A stretch of DNA of 64,000 nucleotides from Rubripirellula lacrimiformis (lineage in GTDB: Bacteria > Planctomycetota > Planctomycetia > Pirellulales > Pirellulaceae). Numbering within the stretch: position 1 is the stretch's first letter; the number at the start of each line of letters is the position of its first letter. The position numbers were made by a program, and so were the translations under genes. Shown here piece after piece: positions 7,736 through 18,752 of this stretch. The notes under the pieces are model-generated. The model was given only the letters and a program-made list of their open reading frames with translations. It had not been told where the DNA came from and did no database searches. The stretch lies in contig NZ_CP036525.1 of the NCBI RefSeq assembly GCF_007741535.1, positions 2,542,001 through 2,606,000 of the forward strand, in the 5' to 3' direction.

Positions 7736-10700
7736 TTAGGGCGTCTTCGATGCTCGTTTTAGCGTTCCGGGGATTTCGGTTTTTAGGTAACGCCAGTTCT
7801 TTAGGTACGACAATAGGTCGGACATTTGATCGACCGTGATGGATTGTTCGAACCCTTCTGGCATTAGCGAAATTCCTGGCGACGTCACTGTTTCGATATC
7901 GTCGCGTGAGATGACGGATCGTTCGCCACCTTTGAGTGCTAACGTCATTGCGTCGGCGGTTTCGTCGATCAACAGTCCGCTGATCACTCTTCCGTCGACG
8001 GTTAGCACGTTGTACTGCAAAAAGTTGGCGTCGATCGCGGCACCAGGGTCGAGGATCGAAACCAACAACACCTCCGGCGACTTGGTGCGACTGTCGCTGA
8101 TGTCTGGGCCCACGTTGGTACCGACGGAGTCGATTCGGTGACATGCCGAACAGTGTTGTGCGAACAGTTTTTGACCGGCGCGTGCGTCCCCGTCTTGATT
8201 CGCGGCCAGCGCATAACGGCTGATGATTTTGAGACGATCGGGGTCGCTTTGGAACAGTGGTTCGGCGATGTCTCGAATCTGTTGATCGCGATGCTCGCAC
8301 CACTTCTTGGCCGTCGCGGGATCGACGATCGATTTCGGCAATTGATCGTCCTGGATCTGTTTCAATAGCCATCGGATTTCGCTTGGCCGCGCGTCACAGG
8401 AAGCCATCACGGTTGCACGAACGTGGTGGGTCAGCGATTCCAGGTTGTCCAACAGAAACTCACGAGTCCAGTCTGGATCGGTGTCCCACATTCGATCGAT
8501 CGCTGCGCCGCGGACGGTGGGGGCAGCTTCGTTTTCGACCAAGTCGGCCAGCCCATCCAGCGGCACATCCGCCTCGGTCGCGATTTGGATCGCACGGACG
8601 CGTGCGTCGTCGGGCAACGATGTGTCAAGCGACGCCGCAGCGATGCGGCGAAGCGAATCGGACCAGATGGATGCCACGGGCGTTGGTAAGTCAGCGATGA
8701 ACTGGACCCACGTCTGATCCGATTTTGCACCCGCTGGTCGATGATGGCCGCGACGATATCCGCGTCGATGGGCATCGATCACGTCGATCGTCGTGACGAT
8801 CGATTCGGTTGCGGAGGTTTGTGACGACGGAGCTTTCGAATCGGAAGATTGAGGGATGGCGGACACGATCGTGGCGGCCGTTTCCGCAGCGACCGTGGGC
8901 GAATGGATCGCTAGTCGTTGAATCAAATGATGGATCAATCTGGGGTCGGCAGGGGTGCCACCACTTGGCGATTTCAGCAGCTCTCGGGCAAGCGGTTCTA
9001 AGGCGTCTTTGTCTGTGGAACCGATCGCTGCGATCACCCAAGGGTCGACCGCCTTCGCCGCGATCGTTGCCAGCAGTCGAGCACGAATTTGAGTCGTCGC
9101 TTGAGAATCGGAATCTGTATCTGCAGCCAGCAGCATGGCCATGAATCGTTGGACCATCGGATCATCGTCGGCGGCAAATGCGTCGTTCGCTTCGTCGCTA
9201 TCGTCAAGCCGAAACACTTTCGCGAAGGTGGCAAAGTCGCCGCACAGTTGGATACCGATCGATCGCAACCGAGCGTCGTTGGAAGTCGCCAGTGATCGCA
9301 GTTGTTCGACTTGGATTGCGTTTCGTCGGTTCAACAAGAACGCAGCCCTCGCTCGGGCCGCCGGTGAAGCGTCGCGGTTCTTGACCAACGCGGCCAACTG
9401 GCGAAGCGGTGGATGATCGGATTCCAACAAAAACTGCGAAGCCATTTCGCGTTGCCAGGGCGATGTGGCAGAAAGCCACCTGATCGCAGCGATGGAATCT
9501 TTGGGCGACAGTGATCGCGACGACGCAAGATGTTCTGACATAAATGGAGCGGCGTCACCGGTGGATTGTGCACCGGGGCTGACCTTCCAAATTCGGCCCA
9601 GATCGTTGCCGTCCCACTGGTCCGGTCGCCCTTTCAATTCTTCGGGCATCCAATCCGGGTGCTCGATCACCGCGCGTGCCATGTCGACCACAAACACGCT
9701 GTGGTTGGGGCCGGTTGCCAAGTCGACTGGACGGAACCAGGAATGCGACGATGCAACAAATTCGGATGGCGTGTCTTCGCGAGTCGCGTTCCAGACGCTG
9801 GATACGGTACCGTCGTCGGTGACGCGATCCAATCGTTGGCGTTGAACCAGATAGCCTGTGGGTTCGCAAACCAACAACCATTCGTGTTCGTCATCGATCC
9901 ATCCCGGCGCCATCACCCCGCACGCCGCGCTGAATTGCCCCGCGTGCAGATTGCTGGTCGTCCATGCTTCGGCGATCGGCGCTACATGCGATGCTTCGCC
10001 TGCGAACGATACATCGGTGATCGCGTCGCGAACGGTCAGCAGCGGGTCACGTGCAGCGGCTAAGTCATCCAGCGACGCGAACATCGCCGGGTTGCGGTTG
10101 CTGCATCCGAAACGGCGGCCAAAGTCGTCGATGGTGATCCCGAATTGCGAGTTGCCCAACACGGACTGCCATTTTCCGCCATCGGGATCGAAACGAAAGT
10201 CGCGATCTCGCAGGTCCAACGGTTGGTCTCGCGATTCAAAGCGATCATCGACGGCGACGATCTTGCCACCTCGCAGCCCGCTGGCAACATAGATCCATCC
10301 ATCGGGACCCAAGGTCGGGTGGTTGGCCCGCAGTTGTTCGTTGCCTTGTGCAAAGCCTTCGAACCACACGGATTTTTCATCCGCTACGTCGTCGCCATCG
10401 GTGTCTTGCAGCCACAAAATTTGGCCGGCCGCGGTCACGATCGCACCATCGCGGTACGGTTGGACGCCGGTGGCGAACAAAAGTCCGTCGGCAAACACCG
10501 TGGATCGATCGAACCGTCCATCCTGGTCATCGTCGTGTAAAATCTTGACGCGACCTGCGGGGCCATTTTGTGGGCCGGTTGGGTAGTCGGGCATTTCGAC
10601 GACCCACAGTCGGCCGCGCCGATCCATTCGGACGGCGACCGGATCGATGACCAGCGGCTCGGTGGCGACAGCGTCGATGCGGTATCCATCACGGACTCGC

Positions 10701-10939
10701 AACGACTTGGCCGCGTCGGCGATCGGATAGGAATGCGGTGATCCGGATTGGCTGCTGGCGGCCGGGACGCTATCTGAATCTTCGGTGGCGGGTTCGTCCG
10801 CCGGGCATGTGGTGGCAGCGGCCATCGATACCAAGATCGCCAAACCGATCACCTTGGAGCTTGCCAACACCGGACGCATGAACTGGTGGGCTGATCGCCA
10901 AACGCGAAAGGAGGGTTGGCATCGATAAGACATCGGCAT
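7736..10939 (-). CDS. PVC-type membrane-bound dehydrogenase with HEAT-like region and C-terminal cytochrome c domain
   Basis: This 1067-residue exported protein matches the planctomycete/verrucomicrobial architecture known from TIGR02604/TIGR02603. A signal segment (KVIGLAILVSMAAATTCPADE) is followed by a sugar-dehydrogenase-like beta-propeller (about 70-440, e.g. VRMDRRGRLWVVEMPDYP and GPDGWIYVASGLRGGKI). A helical HEAT-like region (about 450-890) comes next. The C-terminal heme domain reads GQKLFAQHCSACHRIDSVG and continues with GPDISDSRTKSPEVLLVSIL. It probably oxidises a sugar or alcohol outside the cytoplasmic membrane and passes electrons to the bound heme; the substrate is not evident. 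The ATG at 10939 is used. The ATG at 10879 would place the signal peptide at the very N-terminus and is a real alternative. Confidence 0.88.
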   Translation of the reverse strand: MPMSYRCQPSFRVWRSAHQFMRPVLASSKVIGLAILVSMAAATTCPADEPATEDSDSVPAASSQSGSPHSYPIADAAKSLRVRDGYRIDAVATEPLVIDPVAVRMDRRGRLWVVEMPDYPTGPQNGPAGRVKILHDDDQDGRFDRSTVFADGLLFATGVQPYRDGAIVTAAGQILWLQDTDGDDVADEKSVWFEGFAQGNEQLRANHPTLGPDGWIYVASGLRGGKIVAVDDRFESRDQPLDLRDRDFRFDPDGGKWQSVLGNSQFGITIDDFGRRFGCSNRNPAMFASLDDLAAARDPLLTVRDAITDVSFAGEASHVAPIAEAWTTSNLHAGQFSAACGVMAPGWIDDEHEWLLVCEPTGYLVQRQRLDRVTDDGTVSSVWNATREDTPSEFVASSHSWFRPVDLATGPNHSVFVVDMARAVIEHPDWMPEELKGRPDQWDGNDLGRIWKVSPGAQSTGDAAPFMSEHLASSRSLSPKDSIAAIRWLSATSPWQREMASQFLLESDHPPLRQLAALVKNRDASPAARARAAFLLNRRNAIQVEQLRSLATSNDARLRSIGIQLCGDFATFAKVFRLDDSDEANDAFAADDDPMVQRFMAMLLAADTDSDSQATTQIRARLLATIAAKAVDPWVIAAIGSTDKDALEPLARELLKSPSGGTPADPRLIHHLIQRLAIHSPTVAAETAATIVSAIPQSSDSKAPSSQTSATESIVTTIDVIDAHRRGYRRGHHRPAGAKSDQTWVQFIADLPTPVASIWSDSLRRIAAASLDTSLPDDARVRAIQIATEADVPLDGLADLVENEAAPTVRGAAIDRMWDTDPDWTREFLLDNLESLTHHVRATVMASCDARPSEIRWLLKQIQDDQLPKSIVDPATAKKWCEHRDQQIRDIAEPLFQSDPDRLKIISRYALAANQDGDARAGQKLFAQHCSACHRIDSVGTNVGPDISDSRTKSPEVLLVSILDPGAAIDANFLQYNVLTVDGRVISGLLIDETADAMTLALKGGERSVISRDDIETVTSPGISLMPEGFEQSITVDQMSDLLSYLKNWRYLKTEIPGTLKRASKTP

Positions 10940-11105
10940 GATTGGTACCGTTGGAAAGGTGGGATGTTTGGCTTGGGTCGCCGATCCCGATGGAGGATCG
11001 GGAAGGCATTGATGACCGGTGCGCAGAGGGTTCGATATTCTAGACCAACCGTGGGCGCTGGATTGCGCTGGAACGCAGTGCGAGAACCAGGTTTGGCAGG
11101 AAAAA

Positions 11106-14100
11106 CTAGATGCTGTCGGAGACGCTGGCGTGCTTGCTGCGAGGGGGGGGGAACAGCGACGTCAACACGGCGACTAGGACCACCGCGGCTGCGACGGGCG
11201 TCGGGGCAACGGCGAAACCAAAGATCCCCATCAATCCTAACCAGAATGCCGGATGGACAACGACCGGGACCACGAACCGTCGCAGCGGCCGAAGACACAG
11301 GATCAACCCGGTGATCGACGCCAGCGTCAGCAGATTGACCATCAAATTTCGTAACCCACGATCGCTGGTGGAAACGGTCTGAACCTTGGTGGGTTGGTTG
11401 ACCAGCGAAAGTTGAGTGACCGTCGATGTTCGGTAGCCGTCATAGTGCCAGTCGTCAAAGTTGCGAGTCCCATCGAATGGTTGGTCTGGCAAATATCGAT
11501 TGACGTATACCGCGACACGCTGGTCCAGCAATCGCCACTGCATGGAAATTTCTTTCGACCGTTTGGCATCCAGCATTCCGGGGGTCACTGCGGACCCGGC
11601 TAGCGAATCGTCGCTGGCAATCGCGGCTGCCTTGGAATCGCGGGTTTGATCCTCGGCGGCGTCTTCTTTCGGATTGGCTCCGTTCTTGGACACGCTATCG
11701 GGCGAGTCGTCCGTGATGCTAAAGTCGACGGTGTGGCCAGCGGAAGCGGCTAGTTTGCGATACCGCAAAATCCAAGGTGACAACCAAGCGGCGACTTCTT
11801 CGGAGGGGCGTTCGGCGATGCTATCGACCGCGTGCTCGACCGACTCGACGACGGACCGTGCCAACGATACTGATCGCCGTCTTTGTTGGGGGGACATGTG
11901 ATCCGACGCTGCGACGGGATTCCCGTGAAATGGAAATCCGCTCGGAAGATTCTCGACTGGTTCGTAGACAGTCAACCAGCTTTGCGTCACCGGAATGTCG
12001 ACCAACTGGGCAATGTATTTTCCTCGTTTGCCAATGTCCGCGGGAACGCGGAAAAGCAATTCGACGGTTTGGGACATACGGCTGAGCGCCAACGGCATCC
12101 GAACCACTTTGGATTCGTCATCGGGGCCGCGGCGGGCGTCTTCTTCCAATTCGACAACGACCGGTTGTCCGCCGCTCCACCCACCCAAACACTTGGCGGC
12201 CGCTGGCACCCGGATTCGGATCGATTCGAGTCCACCGGGGAAAAAGTCCCAGTGCGACATCACCAACAGTCCGTCGGACTGCGCAAAGGCTTGATTGTCC
12301 TGGGTCAGGGCGACGGCGTCGGAGTGGATTGTCGGTAGCGGAGCTAGGTCGATCGACCAGGCGGGGCTGGCGGCTAGATAGGTTGATCTTGGCTCGGTTC
12401 TGGACAGCACGTCTCGCCAAATCATCGGCAATTCGACGGCTTCGACCACACTGGTCCGCCACTGGATCGATTCGTTGGTCAGCCGATCGGGGACGCTAAT
12501 GTGGACGCGTCGCTCGCCGAACCCGAGTACCCGAACGTTGGGCACGCCTACACGTCCGGCGTCGGAATTTTGCAGGTTCCCAACGATCGTCAAATGTTGA
12601 TCGGGCAGTTCGGCTGCGTCGCATCGAATGCGGATGATTTGATTGCTGCTGTCGGTCGCTGGTTGGCGCGACCATGACGTGGTGGGCGAAACTTCTAGGC
12701 CTTCGCACCATCGTGTGGGGACTTCGACATCGATGAAGTCCGGAAAACGTTTGGAATCAAATTTGATGTGAGTTTCCATGCGCCAGCGGCCGTCGACGCG
12801 AGCCAACGAGACCAGTTGGCGACAATCGAATCGAGTCCTGCGAGGTCGCACATGGAATTGGCCACCGAGATGTTGCAGCATCGATCCGGCATCCGCGATG
12901 GTCCATGTCGAAACGGGGATCCAGCCCTGAGCCAACGACTTGGCACTTGGTTGCGGGGTCGGAGTTTCGGCGGTGAGGGGGACCGGGCGAACGACGCGAA
13001 GCTCGGCTGAACCGTCGCGGGAAATCGAGTAGGTCTCGGTGATCTCCGCCGCCGGCGTCAACTGAAATCGAGGCGGGTTGAACATCCGATTGGGCGGAAG
13101 CGATTCAACGGCCAAGGCATGGACGGCGACCGGTTCATGCGGACTGAAATCACCCAACAAAAACTCCAGCACGGCGCCGGATCGGGTCGCGGAACTTTCT
13201 TGTTGGACTCCGTTGACCGAAAGGTTGACCAGTTCCATCGAGCTTGGCACCGCCAATCGCAATCGGTTCGTGCTGGCGTCCCCTGGGACAACCGTCGCAT
13301 CGAACTGCAATTCCAATCGATCCGGCAACACATGCAAATGGTGCCGTTGTTGAACTTGAGTGCCGCTGACGGGAACGTCTTGGAAGGTTAACGACGGAAC
13401 CGATCCGGTTGCGACCAGGGCGCGGTCGATCAGCCCGCGGTAACCCGACCATGCCGCCATGAACTGATCCACCGACAGCGGTTCCGACGGATTGTCCGCC
13501 ATGGGGATGAAGTTCAGCGAACGGTCCCAATGGAACGCAACCCAGGCGGGTGCGTTTTCGCCCAACGCCGCTGCGATCACTTCGGGCAATACAATCGCAT
13601 GGTTGTCGTCTTCGTCTAGCGGGGCCCCGGATTCGCTAACACCCGACCGGTCGTCCGTCGGCTGCGATGATGCGAGTCCGTTTGGATCCTGGTCACTGAA
13701 AATTCGTGGACGTGACCATAGCAATCGAATCGGGCCGGGCGCGTCGCGGTGCGCTACCACCGTCACCAGTCGCCGTGCGGCGCTGTACAGTTCGGTGCCC
13801 GCCAATCGCCAGTTCGGCGATGTCACCAGTGGCATTTCGGCATCACGGATGACGAACTGAAACGTTTCGCCTGCCGCGATCGCGGTTGGTGGATCGACTT
13901 CGCATTCGATGACGGTGCGCAGTTTGCCAGCGTTGATCCAGTACCGGCGACGCAGCGGTTGCGGGGTCAGCAGGGTGCTGTTGCCGGATACGCGATACTC
14001 GATTTCAAGTGCGTCCGCGGGGCCAAGTTCGGTCGTCCAGCGGCGCAGATCGGTTTCGGGCAACAGCCTGCCCTGGGGGCCACCGACACGCAAGGCCGCG

Positions 14101-17100
14101 ATGTTGTCTTCGGCTTCGATGGTCAACCGAGTCGACGCGACGGGAGGAATCGTCAGCAGCAGTTTGCGCCAAGGCGTTGCCGGTGATGTGGTGCCCGCCA
14201 TCGTGACCCGAAGACGAAACACATTTCCGCGTGGCAGCGACGCAATCAATTTGCCCGCGTCGTCAGCGGTAAAGCGGATGATGCGGTCCACCTCTTCGAC
14301 CAATTCGACTCGCCGGACCGACGTGAACGAAATGGGGAAATGGACTTGATTGCTGCCGCGATCGCCATCGACCAAATGGATCGTGTATTCGGCTTCGACG
14401 GTGTACTCCGCCATCGCAGGTTCACGATTTTCGGTGGCCGCCACCGGTGTCGCCGAATCGATTCGGACCCGATAGTCGGCCGACTGAAAGTACGGTGTCT
14501 GAACGGGCGCCAAGGTTTCAGGGGCGAACAGCAGCGTGTGGGCGTTGCCGGGGATGTAAACAATTTCGCTGCTGATCGATCCATCGTCTTTGACCGGGAC
14601 CAAGACGCCGACCGATTGTCCCGGCGGACCGTTCTGGGTTGCCAGCGAAGACCGCTGGATCGCGGTGGGCGGCAAGGACGGGCTGCGTCCATTGCCCGTA
14701 CCCGATTCGGTCGCCGTCTTTCCGTTGGTCTGGGAACCGTTGCTGGTCGATCCGTTTTTCTTCGCCGCCGAATCCGATGCTGCGCCATTCGTTCGAGGTG
14801 TGTTGGTCGTCCCGCTGTCTTGGCCAAACACCAATCCCTGAGACAAGATCCAAGACCCAGAAATGAACATGCCTAGCAGAATCGAGCGCACGATCGCGGC
14901 CCATGAAATCTCCTGCGACGCGTCCCCACGTCCGCCCGACGAAGTTTTGTCGTAGGAATCTTTGTCCAAACGGCTGCCGCGATCCGTCCACGCTCGTGAC
15001 GTCGTCAGCATCGCAGCGGCGATTGCCGGGACGATCAGCCACCCGATCACAGCAAGTTTCCAAGGCCACCACAGCAGCGTTAACGAAGTCATCACCGCGA
15101 CCATCACGGCGACGATCAAGGGAGAACGAATCGAGATCCACCATCCGGCTGCGAAGACCGCTAGTGAGATCAACCAACCGATCGCTAGGGCGACATTGCG
15201 ACGAATCAAGATCACCGTGTCGCCGGGCATCAGGTCGATCGTATCGTCGACTAACGAATCATCGTACAACGCAGCACCCATCACCGGTTCAGGGCGATTT
15301 CGCAATAACGCCGTCGGCGAAAAAGTATCGGCCGAAGGAACCAGGTGATAGTCGCTCTTCAGCACGATGGCGGATATGCCGATCGATGGAATTTGACAGT
15401 GACGCATCCAGTGGGACCCATACTGGGTGCGGTTCCAAACGACTTCGATGGTTTCAACTTCGTCTGTTGAACTGGGGGAAGTGTGTCCCCGTCGCGCCGG
15501 CGGAAGTTCGATCGGACGCTGCGGGATCGACAGCAGATTGATGGGTTCGCCGTTGCGATGAATCGATGCCAGTTGCATGTTGGGATCGTATTGAATCTGC
15601 AACGTTGACGTGGACGAAACCAAGTAGGTGGCTTCGATGCGATCGGTGCCGCGGCTGGACGCGATCACCCGAACCGATTCACGCCAAACCAAGTTCACGC
15701 TGCCGTCATCATCGGACAGTGCCAGCACGATTGACGGCTGTTCCACTGCGTCGTATCGCAAACGTTGATGGACAACGGATGGCTCCCGAACACGGCGGTC
15801 GGGCGAGGACGTGTCGATGTCCGCGGCCGGGTTGTCGGTGGTCGATTCGTCGGACTGACGCTTGGCGGTTTCGCCCGCGGTGCGATCACCCGATCCGCTT
15901 TCGTCGTCCACGATGTTGGGTTGGCCAGACGACGATGGTGTGGGGATGACCGGAACCAGTTGGACCGACGAACTCTTTTGGTGGACTTGCAAGCCACTTT
16001 CGATCAGCACTTCGCTACGCTGCGAAGCCGCACCCGGGACGCTGGGCAGTTGTAGGTTGGTGGGCTTCTTCATCGGGTATCGGCGACGGGCGATCAGCCG
16101 GCGGCCGCGGAGGTTCAATTCCGAAACATCGATCGTGTAAACACCCTCTTGATGCCGGTCCGGCAAATCGGATTCGCCATTGACTGTGTCGACGGTGATT
16201 GATTCGGCGCTGGCTGAATCGACGCCACCTGAATCGACGCCGCCTGAATCGACGCTGGGCAAATCTGGATTGCTGTTGTTGGTTGTCACCGGTGGCTGGG
16301 GCGGGCCAAGGGTGGCGATCGGGTCACCACCCAACTGGACATCCGACGGTGGCAGGCTGGTGCTGGGGATCCCGTCTTCGCCCTTCAAGGCCCAGTGGTA
16401 CATCGGTCGTCCACCGGCAGGACCGGTCTGGACCAAAATCTGTTCCAGCGTCTGGCCGGCCGATTCGACATCGATCGTCAGTTCCTCCACCACTTCGTCA
16501 CCGTCACGGCTCATCCGCAACAGCGTCGAGACATTGAACGACACACTGGGCGTTTCCAACAGAACTTCGGGGGTGCGCCCGGTTTGGGAGGCAAAGTACA
16601 GAGTCGGTCGCTCGCCCCCGCTCAAAAACGCCAACGGTTTCTTGGCCAGATCGGCGGCGCGAATTCGATCGCGTTTCAGCGCCGCTTCCCCGCTCCAGTT
16701 CAAGTTGTCGGGCGACACAATCGATGCAAAGAAATTGCCGCGGACATCTTCCAGGCGAGCGAACCAGGCCGAGGGGACTTCTAGCCCGGCGGATCCGTTG
16801 GGCAGCACCCGGGTTCCGGTAATGTCAATCGTCAATTGCGCCGGCGTGTCTTTGGACGCGGGGGAAACGTCGTCGGATTCGGGCCAAATGACCAACGCAT
16901 TGTTGGCGTCGCTGGTGTGCAGTGATTCGATCGACCTTTGCGAATGAGCCAATGTTAGGCTGTCGATCGAAAAATCGTCTTGGATCTTCAGCCGCACGGG
17001 TGCCAGTCGAGTCGCGTCGACCGCGATGGTGATGCGAGCCTTGGCGATCAAGGCACTCTTTTGAACTTCCAAACGCAACCATGTTTCGCTGGTTTGAAGC

Positions 17101-18752
17101 TGCGGTTGCTGTGCAAATCGAACCGCCGACCAGGCTGTTGCAAGATCGCCTTGGAGCGTCGACGAGAGATGATCGACCGGTGGTCCCGATGCGGCGCACA
17201 AATGAATGCCATCGACCCACTGCGGTTCGGATTGGTTCCAGTGCGGCGGCAGATTCCAGTCGACTAGTTCCAACGGCGCCGCGACAGCCAACTGGACCTC
17301 ATCGACGGCCGATGCATTGATGATCCTGTCGCCTACCCAGCGTGCGATCGGTAGCTGACACCAATCATCCCAAAACGATTGGCCGGTGATCGTGATGGTC
17401 GTAGCGGCGGCTTGTGGGTTGATCGAACCGGACGGCAGATCGACTGTGATTTCGTGTTCTCGTTGCCCGCGGCGTTTGACATCGAACGGGACTTCCAAAG
17501 CGTTGATCTTGATCGACACCACGGTCGCGTCGAACACGCGCAACTTGGGCAGCGGTTGATCGACGGGCAATTGCACCGACATCCGTTGGATCCACTGCAA
17601 CCCCGATGGTTCGACATCGTATTGGATAAGCGAACGGCGAACGATCAGCGGTGATTCGACGTTGGGTGCTTCTCGTGGGCTGGTGCGAATCCGAACCGTC
17701 GATAGTCCGCCGGCATCGATTGAATACCAGCGTGCGTCGGAATCTTTCGCGTTCTCGCCTGCATCGGCTGGCGGGCCGGGGCGAGTCCGCAGGACTCCGT
17801 CGAGTGCCTGGATTTCGAGATCCGGCGGGGCAGCCAAGACGATCCGCGTTTGCGGCGTGCGTGGCAGTCGAATCAGAAACTCGTTGCCATTGCCATAATC
17901 GCGGCCGTGCAGTTGCCATCCAAATTCAATGCGAGTTTGTCGGGATGCACCTCCTTGGAAAACTGCGACCAAGTTTCCATCGGGACCCGATTCTAGACGT
18001 GGCAGTTCGGATGATGCTGCATCGATTGATCGAGTCGACGATGGATCGATCGCCAAATTGACCCGACCGAGCGAACGGCGGACCACGGCATCACGGTCGG
18101 ATTCAAGATCCAAGAGACTGCGTTTGCTGACCAGCGTATCGCCGATGAGTTCCACCCAATACTCGCTGCCTCGCAACCGGCTGGCTTGGTCATCGGTGGC
18201 CCGATCGGTGAGCCGTTTGACAGCCGTGCCGAGTCGTTCCATCGATACCGGGCGATAGGTGTCGGGGATCAATTCAACCATCTGGGACTCGAAAATCCCG
18301 ATCGGATACAGCGGCCGCCCATCAGGAAGCGCAGGCGGCAGTTTTAGCTGCAACTTGGGCGCGGCCGGCAAGGCGTTTGGAACCTCGGCCGCTTGCATCG
18401 ATGTGTCGCTGTCGGGGTCCTCGGTTGACTTCGAAACTTCTGACGCAGCAGCATCGTCGGCCGTCGGCGAATCGCCCGGTTTGGAAGATTCGTCGGGTTT
18501 GGAAGAATCGTCGGGTTGCGGCGAATCTGCGGCGGACATCGACTGGTCGGATGCCGGCGGGAAGTCCTGCGATTTCTTATCGGGATCGACCGTGGGCGAT
18601 GATTCATCGGTGGCATCCGCCGACGCTTCTTCGGCGTCCTGCTTGGGGGCGGCAGTCGACGATGTCGGCGGCTGGGGTGTCGCGGCTGACAAGGTTGACA
18701 TACTGGCCAACACGATCCAGGCGAGCCCGACGATCCGGCAGCACAGCGACAT
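11106..18752 (-). CDS. Giant secreted/membrane protein of unknown function, two fused ~1250-residue units
   Basis: I recognise no named family in this 2548-residue protein. It opens with a signal peptide (RIVGLAWIVLASMSTLSAA) and a Ser/Pro/Asp-rich linker (about 25-115). A beta-rich ectodomain runs to about 1170, followed by three membrane helices (about 1180-1250). A second signal-like helix (RSILLGMFISGSWILSQG, about 1295) starts a second ectodomain (about 1320-2465), and three more helices end the chain. Both halves, and the upstream gene product, share the pattern F-x-(I)-RLP-x-x-P-x-x-R-(I/L)-x-(L)-x-A near the start of the ectodomain, so this is probably a fusion of two paralogous units. 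The start overlaps the upstream stop (TGATG), implying translational coupling. A run of nine G (11143-11151) lies near the 3' end. A GTG at 18755 is an alternative start. Confidence 0.75.
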   Translation of the reverse strand: MSLCCRIVGLAWIVLASMSTLSAATPQPPTSSTAAPKQDAEEASADATDESSPTVDPDKKSQDFPPASDQSMSAADSPQPDDSSKPDESSKPGDSPTADDAAASEVSKSTEDPDSDTSMQAAEVPNALPAAPKLQLKLPPALPDGRPLYPIGIFESQMVELIPDTYRPVSMERLGTAVKRLTDRATDDQASRLRGSEYWVELIGDTLVSKRSLLDLESDRDAVVRRSLGRVNLAIDPSSTRSIDAASSELPRLESGPDGNLVAVFQGGASRQTRIEFGWQLHGRDYGNGNEFLIRLPRTPQTRIVLAAPPDLEIQALDGVLRTRPGPPADAGENAKDSDARWYSIDAGGLSTVRIRTSPREAPNVESPLIVRRSLIQYDVEPSGLQWIQRMSVQLPVDQPLPKLRVFDATVVSIKINALEVPFDVKRRGQREHEITVDLPSGSINPQAAATTITITGQSFWDDWCQLPIARWVGDRIINASAVDEVQLAVAAPLELVDWNLPPHWNQSEPQWVDGIHLCAASGPPVDHLSSTLQGDLATAWSAVRFAQQPQLQTSETWLRLEVQKSALIAKARITIAVDATRLAPVRLKIQDDFSIDSLTLAHSQRSIESLHTSDANNALVIWPESDDVSPASKDTPAQLTIDITGTRVLPNGSAGLEVPSAWFARLEDVRGNFFASIVSPDNLNWSGEAALKRDRIRAADLAKKPLAFLSGGERPTLYFASQTGRTPEVLLETPSVSFNVSTLLRMSRDGDEVVEELTIDVESAGQTLEQILVQTGPAGGRPMYHWALKGEDGIPSTSLPPSDVQLGGDPIATLGPPQPPVTTNNSNPDLPSVDSGGVDSGGVDSASAESITVDTVNGESDLPDRHQEGVYTIDVSELNLRGRRLIARRRYPMKKPTNLQLPSVPGAASQRSEVLIESGLQVHQKSSSVQLVPVIPTPSSSGQPNIVDDESGSGDRTAGETAKRQSDESTTDNPAADIDTSSPDRRVREPSVVHQRLRYDAVEQPSIVLALSDDDGSVNLVWRESVRVIASSRGTDRIEATYLVSSTSTLQIQYDPNMQLASIHRNGEPINLLSIPQRPIELPPARRGHTSPSSTDEVETIEVVWNRTQYGSHWMRHCQIPSIGISAIVLKSDYHLVPSADTFSPTALLRNRPEPVMGAALYDDSLVDDTIDLMPGDTVILIRRNVALAIGWLISLAVFAAGWWISIRSPLIVAVMVAVMTSLTLLWWPWKLAVIGWLIVPAIAAAMLTTSRAWTDRGSRLDKDSYDKTSSGGRGDASQEISWAAIVRSILLGMFISGSWILSQGLVFGQDSGTTNTPRTNGAASDSAAKKNGSTSNGSQTNGKTATESGTGNGRSPSLPPTAIQRSSLATQNGPPGQSVGVLVPVKDDGSISSEIVYIPGNAHTLLFAPETLAPVQTPYFQSADYRVRIDSATPVAATENREPAMAEYTVEAEYTIHLVDGDRGSNQVHFPISFTSVRRVELVEEVDRIIRFTADDAGKLIASLPRGNVFRLRVTMAGTTSPATPWRKLLLTIPPVASTRLTIEAEDNIAALRVGGPQGRLLPETDLRRWTTELGPADALEIEYRVSGNSTLLTPQPLRRRYWINAGKLRTVIECEVDPPTAIAAGETFQFVIRDAEMPLVTSPNWRLAGTELYSAARRLVTVVAHRDAPGPIRLLWSRPRIFSDQDPNGLASSQPTDDRSGVSESGAPLDEDDNHAIVLPEVIAAALGENAPAWVAFHWDRSLNFIPMADNPSEPLSVDQFMAAWSGYRGLIDRALVATGSVPSLTFQDVPVSGTQVQQRHHLHVLPDRLELQFDATVVPGDASTNRLRLAVPSSMELVNLSVNGVQQESSATRSGAVLEFLLGDFSPHEPVAVHALAVESLPPNRMFNPPRFQLTPAAEITETYSISRDGSAELRVVRPVPLTAETPTPQPSAKSLAQGWIPVSTWTIADAGSMLQHLGGQFHVRPRRTRFDCRQLVSLARVDGRWRMETHIKFDSKRFPDFIDVEVPTRWCEGLEVSPTTSWSRQPATDSSNQIIRIRCDAAELPDQHLTIVGNLQNSDAGRVGVPNVRVLGFGERRVHISVPDRLTNESIQWRTSVVEAVELPMIWRDVLSRTEPRSTYLAASPAWSIDLAPLPTIHSDAVALTQDNQAFAQSDGLLVMSHWDFFPGGLESIRIRVPAAAKCLGGWSGGQPVVVELEEDARRGPDDESKVVRMPLALSRMSQTVELLFRVPADIGKRGKYIAQLVDIPVTQSWLTVYEPVENLPSGFPFHGNPVAASDHMSPQQRRRSVSLARSVVESVEHAVDSIAERPSEEVAAWLSPWILRYRKLAASAGHTVDFSITDDSPDSVSKNGANPKEDAAEDQTRDSKAAAIASDDSLAGSAVTPGMLDAKRSKEISMQWRLLDQRVAVYVNRYLPDQPFDGTRNFDDWHYDGYRTSTVTQLSLVNQPTKVQTVSTSDRGLRNLMVNLLTLASITGLILCLRPLRRFVVPVVVHPAFWLGLMGIFGFAVAPTPVAAAVVLVAVLTSLFPPPRSKHASVSDSI

